From the NCBI RefSeq assembly GCF_007362775.1, contig NZ_CP041692.1, positions 4,774,001-4,838,000 of the forward strand: a stretch of DNA of 64,000 nt, read 5' to 3'. Under the pieces are notes generated by a model, which searched no databases, had not been told where the DNA came from, and saw nothing but the letters and a program-made list of their open reading frames with translations. This document shows, piece after piece, positions 54,134 through 61,469 of the stretch. Every line of letters starts with the position of its first letter. Position 1 is the stretch's first letter. The position numbers and the translations under genes were made by a program. Source of the DNA: Microlunatus elymi (GTDB lineage Bacteria; Actinomycetota; Actinomycetes; Propionibacteriales; Propionibacteriaceae).

Positions 54134-54628
54134 ATGACCAGAAGACTTGCCGGCGCGGTGGCATCCTGCCTGGCCCTGTTGGCCGGATTGTGGCTGATCC
54201 TGTCTCCGTTCGCGCTCGGCCTGCAGCCGAAGGACGTCGATTGGACGCATCAGACCGTCACCGACGTGTGGTCCGGGATCGGGCTCGGCGTGCTGGGTCT
54301 GCTCGGCATGATCATCTTCGCCGCGGCGTTGATGACGAACCTGCAGGAACGCGGGCTGGCCGAGCCGCGTGCCGCTCGACGTGGACCGGCCGAGGCAGCC
54401 GACGAGAGTCCGGCAGCCGCGCCGGCCGCACCGGCGACCACGCCGGCTCCGTCGAGTGATCTGGACAAGCTGCTGTCGCCCTTGGTGGCCGCACTGACCG
54501 AAGATCTGCAGCGGGAACGGGAGAACCGCTCGCCGAACGGTGAGCCGGCGTCCTGGAACGGCGACTCGGGGCGGCGGATCGGTGAACGGCCGGCGGCGAC
54601 AACGCATCGGACGGAGGAGTCAGCATGA
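54134..54628 (+). CDS. Small two-helix membrane protein (tandem paralogue 1)
   Basis: A 164-residue protein with two transmembrane helices (about 8-28 and 48-70) joined by a short outer loop (LQPKDVDWTHQT), and a long Ala/Pro-rich charged tail. Its first 70 residues resemble the next gene: G-L-W-L, P-F, G-x-QP and W-x-H-x-T recur at the same spacing. Unknown function; SPW-repeat-like in layout. It starts 20 nt after the MFS gene. Confidence 0.6.
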   Translation: MTRRLAGAVASCLALLAGLWLILSPFALGLQPKDVDWTHQTVTDVWSGIGLGVLGLLGMIIFAAALMTNLQERGLAEPRAARRGPAEAADESPAAAPAAPATTPAPSSDLDKLLSPLVAALTEDLQRERENRSPNGEPASWNGDSGRRIGERPAATTHRTEESA

Positions 54629-54906
54629 TCAACAGCAGAGACAGGCTCGGTGTCGGCGTCCTGTGCCTGATCTTCCTGGGCGGCCTCTGGTTGATGGCCG
54701 CGCCGTTCATCGTCGGTTATCAACCGCGCAGCGGACATTGGTCGCACGGCACCATTTCCAGCTTCGCGGTCGGGGCCGGGATGTCGGCGCTCGCGCTCGC
54801 CACCGGGATCGTCTTCGTCGCGGGCATCCTGTACGAGTTGCCTCGCGTCGGGCGTTCGGCGCTAGACCCCGAGGTGGCGACGGCGAACCATTCCGAGGTC
54901 GAATAG
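54625..54906 (+). CDS. Small two-helix membrane protein (tandem paralogue 2)
   Basis: A 93-residue protein, two transmembrane helices, paralogous to the membrane part of the preceding gene and lacking the long tail. The start overlaps the preceding stop by 4 nt. The pair may be accessory subunits of the MFS pump, but nothing shows this directly. Confidence 0.6.
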   Translation: MINSRDRLGVGVLCLIFLGGLWLMAAPFIVGYQPRSGHWSHGTISSFAVGAGMSALALATGIVFVAGILYELPRVGRSALDPEVATANHSEVE

Positions 54907-55065
54907 CTGCGGTCTACCGCGTCGGATCAGCCCGCCGATTCCGGGTCCGCGGTCGTCACGGCTCGAATCCGAGGAGCTTGCGCACCCAAAGGTCACCCTG
55001 AGCGACTCGAACCTCCTGGAATCCGCGGTCGGCGGACCCGGTGACCAAGAGGTCGGTGCCGAAGC

Positions 55066-55692
55066 TCAGACAGACAGCGCGCTGCGCAGGGCGGCGATGG
55101 ATTCGTCGATGTAGTCCTCCAGCGGCCGGTCGTCGGCGGCCGAGGTCCATCGGCGCATCGCGACCTTCATGGCGGTCACGGTCATGCCCGCCACCATCTG
55201 TGGGTAGGCGTCGGCGGTCGGATCGGTTCCGGTCCGGAACGCGATCGCCTCGATCAGGCTCTGTTCCAGCGCGGCGAACCGGGCATGCACGCGGGGCATC
55301 AGCGATGGGTGCTGCAACATCCGCCGGCGGGCCAGGAACTCCTCCCGGCGCACGCTGATCCTGGGCGCGTACGAGAGCAACAGGGCACCGAGGTCGTCCC
55401 ACAACCGGTCCGGCCGCCCGTCCCGGATCCGTTCCAGCGCTGCCTGATCGAGATCGGGGGGTATGTCGCCGACCAGCGCCTCGTCCTTGCCGGCGAAGTG
55501 ATTGAAGAAGGTCCGCGGGGCGATCTCGGCAACCTTGCAGATCTCCTCCACGGTGACCCGATCGACCCCACGTTCCAGCGCCAGCTGCAGTGCCGCGGCC
55601 TGGACGGACTGCCGGGTCGCCAGCTTCTTGCGCTCTCGGAGTCCGAGCCGCGCACCCGATAGCGGCGGGGCCTGTTTCGAACCCGGATCCAT
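55066..55692 (-). CDS. TetR-family transcriptional regulator
   Basis: A 208-residue regulator. The helix-turn-helix is RVTVEEICKVAEIAPRTFFNHFAGKDEAL, with the ligand-binding domain behind it. ATG 55692 is the family start; the open frame continues to 55764 through the palindrome F and is not used. It lies downstream of, and convergent with, the MFS pump set; a near-identical operator stands before both genes. Confidence 0.88.
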   Translation of the reverse strand: MDPGSKQAPPLSGARLGLRERKKLATRQSVQAAALQLALERGVDRVTVEEICKVAEIAPRTFFNHFAGKDEALVGDIPPDLDQAALERIRDGRPDRLWDDLGALLLSYAPRISVRREEFLARRRMLQHPSLMPRVHARFAALEQSLIEAIAFRTGTDPTADAYPQMVAGMTVTAMKVAMRRWTSAADDRPLEDYIDESIAALRSALSV

Positions 55693-55702
55693 CCGCCGAT
55701 TC

Positions 55703-55717
55703 TTGCAGAGACTGCAA
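55703..55717 (-). promoter_or_regulatory. TetR operator
   Basis: Perfect inverted repeat TTGCAG-AGA-CTGCAA, 11 nt before the tetR ATG. Confidence 0.6.
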
Positions 55718-55731
55718 CTAACCACAACGAC

Positions 55732-55809
55732 CCCATCAGCCGCGCGCAAGAACCACCGCCGCACCCGGAATTTCGCGCGCGGCGGCAGGTTTGGCGCGCG
55801 GCTGATGGG
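55732..55809. repeat. Nested palindromic element (class E/F)
   Basis: 78 nt with 16-nt perfect ends CCCATCAGCCGCGCGC / GCGCGCGGCTGATGGG, then AACC / GGTT and CGCCGC / GCGGCG, and a centre CGGAATTTCG like that of the element at 37297. It abuts the stop codon of the next gene. Confidence 0.65.
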
Positions 55810-56367
55810 TCAGCGGAGGGATTGGACCTTCGCGTTGAGTTTGCGGAGGTAGGTGGGGATGGTGCCGGGCGGGCCGGATCGGCGCAGGAGCTGGGTGCCG
55901 CCGAGGATCTGGGCGAAGATCACCAGGATGAAGGTGATGCCGAGCAAGGTGCCGGACAGCGAATCCCAGTAGGCCAGGGCGCTGGCGGCCAGCGCCCCGT
56001 ACATGGTGACCAGGACGGCTGGGTAGCTGGCCACGTGAGCGATCAGGGTGAGCCGCGCACGACCGTGATCGAGGCTCTGGTCTCCGGCCTGCCAGCGGCG
56101 GAGTTGCCCGAACCAGCAGACGGCGATCACCGCGCAGCACAACGCCAGGGCGGCAGCGCCGATCACCGCCGTGATCGCGTACGGCCGGGCGTCGGCGGCG
56201 TCGGCGGCCAGACCGACCAGGCCGCCGACGGCGGTGATCAGTCCGAGGATCGCGACCAGGGTGCCGACCAGCGCCAGCAATCGCTGACGACGGGCCCAGA
56301 CGAGGTCCGGCGCGGCAGAGTGATCGGTTCCGGTGTGCTGTCGGTCGGCGGGCGTGCTGTCTTCCAT
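55810..56367 (-). CDS. Four-helix membrane protein of unknown function
   Basis: A 185-residue integral membrane protein with four predicted helices (about 32-55, 66-88, 112-132, 140-162) and a short Arg-rich end. I do not recognise a family. It is divergent from mshD, sharing a 72-nt intergenic region. Confidence 0.6.
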   Translation of the reverse strand: MEDSTPADRQHTGTDHSAAPDLVWARRQRLLALVGTLVAILGLITAVGGLVGLAADAADARPYAITAVIGAAALALCCAVIAVCWFGQLRRWQAGDQSLDHGRARLTLIAHVASYPAVLVTMYGALAASALAYWDSLSGTLLGITFILVIFAQILGGTQLLRRSGPPGTIPTYLRKLNAKVQSLR

Positions 56368-56439
56368 AACCGGGCCACTGTATGTTCGCCCATCGATTCG
56401 GCCGGCATCGGGCCGCGCCGGGCTCGATACGGTAGGCCC

Positions 56440-57429
56440 GTGGACTCCGAGAACCAGCATCGTTACACGGTCACCGCGGCGGACGCGGTGCCGACGGCTG
56501 ACCGCGACACCGTGCTGGAGATGGCCCGCCAGACCGAGGCTGTCGACGGCCATCCCCCACTCAACGACGAAGCACTGCAGGCGATCCAGCATCCGGAGTC
56601 CCTGCCGTCCGGACAGGCCCCGTTGCATGTCACCGTCCATCGGGTCGGTACCGATCCCGACGGCAACGAGTCGCTGGCCTGGGTCGGATACGCGTTCCTC
56701 CGGGACGCGCACAGTGATCCGACCGGGTCGTTGTTCGTGCTGCCGGATGCCCGTCGCGCCGGCGCCGGACGGCGGCTGCTGGCCGCGACCATCGAGGCGG
56801 CCGAGTCGTCGGTACGGATCTGGGCGCCGGGTAACTCGCTGGCCGCTCGGACGCTCGCGGCCAGCGCTCACTTCGTACCGGTCCGGGAGTTGTTGATCAT
56901 GGCTCGGCCGCTGGACACGCCGATCCTCGACCCGGAGCTGCCGGACGGAGTGACCATCAGGGCGTTCCGGCCCGGCGTCGACGACGAGGCCTGGGTACGA
57001 GTCAACGCCCGAGCCTTCGCGCAGCATCCGGAGCAGGGCCGGGTGAGCCTCGACGGGCTGCACGCCACCATGGCCGAGTCGTGGTTCGATCCGGATGACT
57101 TCCTGGTTGCGGTCGGATCGAGTCCTTCGACAGGCTCGGCAACCTCGTTGCTCGGGTTTCATTGGCTGAAGCAGCACTCCGACACCCGGGGGGAGGTGTA
57201 CGTGCTGGGGGTCGATCCCGACCATGCCGGCCGGGGCCTGGGCAAGGCGCTGCTGCGGGCGGGGCTGCGGCATCTGCGGGATGATCTCGGGCTGACCGAG
57301 GTCATCTTGTACGTGGAGGGAGACAATGAGCCCGCGGTCGGCCTGTACGTGCTGAACGGGTTCGACGAGATCAATCGCGACGTGCTGTACGCCCAACACC
57401 GTGAGACCGACGATCGAGCGGCCGATTGA
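56440..57429 (+). CDS. mshD: Mycothiol synthase
   Basis: MshD acetylates Cys-GlcN-Ins with acetyl-CoA, the last step of mycothiol biosynthesis. The 329-residue protein has two tandem GNAT domains. The family segment NARAFAQHPEQG is in the second, where the acetyl-CoA loop DPDHAGRGLGKALL is complete; the first has the degraded loop LPDARRAGAGRRLL. Residues 227-234 (SSPSTGSA) come from an in-frame CTTCGACAGGCTCGG repeat. GTG 56440. The product shows the organism makes mycothiol. Confidence 0.92.
   Translation: MDSENQHRYTVTAADAVPTADRDTVLEMARQTEAVDGHPPLNDEALQAIQHPESLPSGQAPLHVTVHRVGTDPDGNESLAWVGYAFLRDAHSDPTGSLFVLPDARRAGAGRRLLAATIEAAESSVRIWAPGNSLAARTLAASAHFVPVRELLIMARPLDTPILDPELPDGVTIRAFRPGVDDEAWVRVNARAFAQHPEQGRVSLDGLHATMAESWFDPDDFLVAVGSSPSTGSATSLLGFHWLKQHSDTRGEVYVLGVDPDHAGRGLGKALLRAGLRHLRDDLGLTEVILYVEGDNEPAVGLYVLNGFDEINRDVLYAQHRETDDRAAD
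57121..57142 (+). repeat. CTTCGACAGGCTC-type repeat inside mshD
   Basis: AGTCCTTCGACAGGCTCGG lies in frame within mshD. It is the same family as the cluster at 52079 and the copy in ygfZ. Confidence 0.7.
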
Positions 57430-57436
57430 ACGAATC

Positions 57437-57454
57437 GGCAACCTGCCGTTCACC
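57437..57454 (+). promoter_or_regulatory. Possible PHO box upstream of ppk
   Basis: GGCAACC and GTTCACC are spaced by 4 nt (11-nt period), the second a perfect unit, 93 nt before the ppk ATG. It is weaker than the senX3-phoU site. Confidence 0.4.
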
Positions 57455-57546
57455 TGACGGTGAGGTCGGCATCAGCATGATCTGCAGAGCAGGATGAGAG
57501 TGACGATCGCGATCGGGCGAGCGTCGCGGTGAGGGCAGGAGTGAGC

Positions 57547-59922
57547 ATGAACAGCACGGATACCCTTCTGGGCGGCGAGCCGACCGGCAACGGCAGGCTG
57601 TTGGGCAAGCCGGCAGAGCCGGACGCCTTCGAGCAGCGGGACGCCGCCGAGACGTCGCGGCAGGATCGTACGAAGGTGCCCGCGATCACCACTCGCACCG
57701 CGATGGCCGGAGCGCCGGCCGACACCGACCCGGACAACGAGACCGAGGTGATCGCCGGCAGCCAGACCCGGCTGCTGGACAAGAGCAGCCCGGCCGGCCG
57801 GACCAGTCAGGTGACCCGGTCGCTGGCCGACGACGAGGAGGTCGTCGACCCCGACCTGCCCGCCAACCGCTACCTCGACCGGGAGCTGAGCTGGCTGGCG
57901 TTCAACAACCGGGTGCTGGCACTGGCCAAGGACAAGGTCCGGATCCCGCTGCTGGAGCGGGTCCGCTTCCTGTCGATCTTCTCCACCAACCTGGACGAGC
58001 ACTACATGGTCCGGGTGGCCGGGCTGAAGCGCCGGATCGCGGCCGGTGTCGCGGTGCCGAGCGCCAGCGGTCTGATGCCGCGCGAGATCCACGAAGCGAC
58101 CTTGAACCGGACCCGCGAACTGGTGGCCGAGCAGGCCCGGATCTTCATCGACGAGGTGCGCCCGGAGCTGGCCGAGCACGGCATCGAGATCCTCCGCTGG
58201 GATCAGCTGGAGCCGGCCGAGAAGGACCGGATGCGGCAGCTCTTCGCCGAACGGATCTTCCCGGTGCTGACCCCGCTGGCGGTCGATCCGTCGCACCCGT
58301 TCCCCTACATCTCCGGGCTGAGCCTCAATCTCGCCGTGCTGGTGAAGAATCCCGACACCGGCGCCCGCCAGTTCGCCCGGGTCAAGGTGCCCGACGTACT
58401 CCCCCGCTTCCTGTCGCTGTCCGAGGGCCGGTTCGTTGCGTTGGAGGACATCATCGCCCGGCACCTTGATCAACTTTTCGGTGGCATGCAGGTCGTTGAT
58501 CATCACGTCTTCCGGGTCACCCGCAACGAGGACGTCGAGGTCGAGGAGGACGACGCCGAGAATCTCCTGGTGGCGTTGGAGAAGGAGCTGCTGCGGCGCA
58601 AGGTCGGCCGGCCGCCGGTCCGCCTCGAGGTCGTCGACACGATGGACCCGAAGATGCTCGAACTGCTGATGACCGAGTTGGACGTCAGCGAGCAGGAGGT
58701 GTTCAAACTGCCGACTCCTCTTGACCTTGGTGGTTTGAGCGCCCTTGCTGATCTTGATCGGGCCGAGCTGAAGTATCCGGCCTTCCTGCCCAAGACGCAT
58801 CCGCACCTGGCCGAGGTGGAGACCGCCAAACCGGCCGACATGTTCGCCGCGTTGAAGCAGCGCGATGTGCTGCTGCATCACCCGTACGACTCGTTCTCCA
58901 CCAGCGTGCAGCGATTCATCGAGCAGGCCGCCGACGACCCGCAGGTCCTTGCCATCAAGCAGACCTTGTATCGCACCTCCGGCGACTCTCCGATCGTGGA
59001 CGCACTGATCGACGCCGCCGAGGCCGGCAAGCAGGTCCTTGCGGTGGTGGAGATCAAGGCCCGCTTCGACGAGCAGGCCAACATCGCCTGGGCCCGTCGG
59101 CTGGAGCAGCACGGTTGCCATGTGGTGTACGGGTTGATCGGGTTGAAGACCCATTGCAAGCTGGCGATGGTGGTCCGCGACGAGCCCGAGGGTCTGCGCC
59201 GCTACGCCCACATCGGCACCGGCAACTACAACCCGAAGACCGCCCGGTTGTACGAGGACATGGGCCTGCTGACCGCGAACCCGATCGTCACCGAGGACAT
59301 CGGCCGACTGTTCAACCACCTCTCCGGAATGACACAGGAGAAGGAGTATCGGCGACTGCTGGTCGCACCGCACGGCATCCGTACCGGGTTGATCGAGCGG
59401 ATCGAGGCCGAGGTCGAGCATCACAAGGCCGGACGCCCGTCCGGGATCAAGATCAAAGTCAACTCGCTGGTCGACGAAGCGATCACCGATGCGCTGTACC
59501 GAGCGTCGATGGCAGGGGTCAACGTGGACTTGTGGGTGCGCGGCATCTGCACCCTGCGGCCGCAGATCCCGGGCCTGAGCGACAACATCCGGGTCCGCAG
59601 CATCGTCGGCCGTTTCCTGGAGCACAGTCGGCTCTTCTGGTTCGCCAACGGCGGCCAGCCGTCGGTGGGGATGGGATCGTCGGACCTGATGCACCGCAAC
59701 CTCGATCGCCGGGTCGAGGTGCTGGTGCAGATCACCAACCAGGCCCACATCGACGAGATCTCCGAACTGTTCGACATCGCCTTCAACGAACGCACCGGCG
59801 CCTGGTGGCTGAGCGGCGACGGCACCTGGCACGAGCGGGTGCTGGATGCCGAGGGCAAGCCGCTGCGCGACATCCAGGAGATGATGATCAACCGGACCAG
59901 CCGTCGTTCCCGGGCCAAATGA
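57547..59922 (+). CDS. ppk: RNA degradosome polyphosphate kinase
   Basis: Ppk1 transfers the gamma-phosphate of ATP to polyphosphate. Of its 791 residues, the first ~105 are a disordered Asp/Ala/Arg-rich extension; the Ppk domains begin at [18 protein letters not shown]. The phosphorylated His is in [11 protein letters not shown], and the second catalytic segment is [17 protein letters not shown]. Four domains and the ATP-binding [16 protein letters not shown] are complete. ATG 57547 has AGGAG upstream. It is followed by the MutT1-like gene after 42 nt, as in mycobacteria (Rv2984-Rv2985). Confidence 0.95.
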   Translation: MNSTDTLLGGEPTGNGRLLGKPAEPDAFEQRDAAETSRQDRTKVPAITTRTAMAGAPADTDPDNETEVIAGSQTRLLDKSSPAGRTSQVTRSLADDEEVVDPDLPANRYLDRELSWLAFNNRVLALAKDKVRIPLLERVRFLSIFSTNLDEHYMVRVAGLKRRIAAGVAVPSASGLMPREIHEATLNRTRELVAEQARIFIDEVRPELAEHGIEILRWDQLEPAEKDRMRQLFAERIFPVLTPLAVDPSHPFPYISGLSLNLAVLVKNPDTGARQFARVKVPDVLPRFLSLSEGRFVALEDIIARHLDQLFGGMQVVDHHVFRVTRNEDVEVEEDDAENLLVALEKELLRRKVGRPPVRLEVVDTMDPKMLELLMTELDVSEQEVFKLPTPLDLGGLSALADLDRAELKYPAFLPKTHPHLAEVETAKPADMFAALKQRDVLLHHPYDSFSTSVQRFIEQAADDPQVLAIKQTLYRTSGDSPIVDALIDAAEAGKQVLAVVEIKARFDEQANIAWARRLEQHGCHVVYGLIGLKTHCKLAMVVRDEPEGLRRYAHIGTGNYNPKTARLYEDMGLLTANPIVTEDIGRLFNHLSGMTQEKEYRRLLVAPHGIRTGLIERIEAEVEHHKAGRPSGIKIKVNSLVDEAITDALYRASMAGVNVDLWVRGICTLRPQIPGLSDNIRVRSIVGRFLEHSRLFWFANGGQPSVGMGSSDLMHRNLDRRVEVLVQITNQAHIDEISELFDIAFNERTGAWWLSGDGTWHERVLDAEGKPLRDIQEMMINRTSRRSRAK

Positions 59923-59964
59923 TCAACACCGAACGGCCCACCTGATCAACACCGAGGAGACCGA

Positions 59965-60864
59965 GTGAAGATCATCCAGGCAGCCGGCGCGGCCGTGCTT
60001 CGGGACGGTCCCCACGGCCGTGAGGTGTTGATCATCCACCGGCCGCGCTACGACGATTGGACACTGCCCAAGGGAAAGCTGGAACCGTTCGAGACGTTTC
60101 CCGAGGGCGCGGTCCGCGAGGTCGCCGAGGAGGCCTCGTCCTGGATCCGGCTGCTGTCCCCGCTGGATCGCACCAGCCATCTGCTGTCGGAGTCCGCGGA
60201 GAAGATCGTCGCCTGGTGGCGGGCGGACGCGATCGGACCCACCGACGGCCAGGTCAAGATCAACATCTCCAAGGACGGCCTGCCCGAGGTCGACGAGGTC
60301 CGCTGGTGCGGTATGGCAGAGGCGGCGGCACGACTGAGCTACGCGCAGGATCGTTCGGTGGTCGAGCAGGCCGCGAACCAGCCGTACACCACACCGCTGA
60401 TCGTGGTCCGGCACGCCAAGGCGATCAACCGCAAGGACTGGGACGGCACCGAGGCCGACCGGCCGCTGCGGGCCCGCGGCCGGGTGCAGGCCCGGCGGCT
60501 CGCTCCGTTGCTGTCGGCCTACGGGGTGCAGGAGTTGGTCACCTCGCCCTGGCGACGTTGCGCAGCGACAGTTCAGCCGTACGCCTTGGCGCACAAGATC
60601 AAGTCCGAGCAGTTGCCGATCCTCAGTGAGGCCGAGGGCAGCGCCGATCCGGACGCGGTGGCGGCCACCATGCGCCGGATCGCCGAGCGAGCCGTGGTCG
60701 AGCACCGGCCGATCGCGGTCTGCGGACATCGGCCGGTGCTGCCGACGATGTTCGCCGCGCTCGAACTGCCCGAGCGCGCGGTCTCCACCGCCGAATGCGT
60801 GGTGGTGCACCTGACCGACACCGGAGCGGTGCACGCCGTCGAGACCCACCGCCCGCTGGCCTGA
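59965..60864 (+). CDS. Nudix hydrolase - histidine phosphatase fusion (MutT1-like)
   Basis: A 299-residue fusion. The N-terminal Nudix domain has the box G-x5-E-x7-REVAEE (starting at GKLEPFE), with the usual Gly after it replaced by Ser. The C-terminal half is a SixA-like histidine phosphatase (VVRHAKAINRKDW, then GHRPVLP). The mycobacterial MutT1 of this build hydrolyses 8-oxo-dGTP and diadenosine polyphosphates. It probably forms an operon with ppk. Confidence 0.92.
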   Translation: MKIIQAAGAAVLRDGPHGREVLIIHRPRYDDWTLPKGKLEPFETFPEGAVREVAEEASSWIRLLSPLDRTSHLLSESAEKIVAWWRADAIGPTDGQVKINISKDGLPEVDEVRWCGMAEAAARLSYAQDRSVVEQAANQPYTTPLIVVRHAKAINRKDWDGTEADRPLRARGRVQARRLAPLLSAYGVQELVTSPWRRCAATVQPYALAHKIKSEQLPILSEAEGSADPDAVAATMRRIAERAVVEHRPIAVCGHRPVLPTMFAALELPERAVSTAECVVVHLTDTGAVHAVETHRPLA

Positions 60865-61247
60865 TCAGCTGAGGACTTTGGCCTTGCCCTGTTGGAATTC
60901 TTCCTCGGTGATCGTGCCCGCGTCACGTAGCCGCCAACTTCTCGATCTCACCGACCGCTCCGTCGGAGCCGGCCACCGTCCGGATGTACGCGCGGCTCTG
61001 CTGCTCCTGTTCGAGCGCTCGGTGCTGGGCATGCTCACTGATCTTGCGACCCCGCGCGATCAGATAGACCAGCACCCCGAGGTAGGACAGCACGACGATG
61101 AAGATGGTCCACAGTGCCTTGGCCCAACCGGAGAGATCATGGCTGCGGAAGATGTCGGCGAAGACCATGATCATCAGCCAGATCCAGACGAAGAACAGCG
61201 TGAAGGGCCAGCATCGACCACCTCAGGTCCCAAAAAGTGAAGTTCAT
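60865..61247 (-). pseudogene. Frameshifted PLDc_N / SHOCT domain membrane protein gene
   Basis: Three frames together give one protein. It starts at ATG 61247 (GGAGG 4 nt upstream) with MNFTFWDLRWSM, shifts after about 13 residues near 61205-61210 into LFFVWIWLMIMVFADIF...GVLVYLIARG (PLDc_N-type two-helix membrane part), and shifts again near 60935-60938 into LRDAGTITEEEFQQGKAKVLS (SHOCT tail). Both shifts are one extra base, or two missing. A middle frame of 83 residues is open on its own (60923-61174) but has neither end. Decay or base-calling errors are both possible. Confidence 0.7.
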
Positions 61248-61469
61248 CTCGACCTCCTTCGCCGACCATCCTGACCGTGGAAAGGGTGGACCAAAGTCAC
61301 CCATTTCCGGGTGGTTTGCCGAACCGCTTCGCCGTCGTCGCCGAGCGTCTTAGCCTGAGTTGGGGTCGGCATGGGCCACGTTCGACCCGAAGCCACCTGG
61401 GCCCGGCGTCATGTTCGGCCCGCAGTCACGTCGGCCGGGTGGCTTTCCGAGACACACGAGAGCTCGATC

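Noticed and set aside
54950-54985. tRNA-like GGCTCGAATCC
   Set aside because: It lacks the TTC of the T-loop and has no surrounding cloverleaf.
57472-59832. A 786-codon open frame antisense to ppk
   Set aside because: It shows the same mirror effect; the ppk protein on the plus strand has all catalytic motifs.
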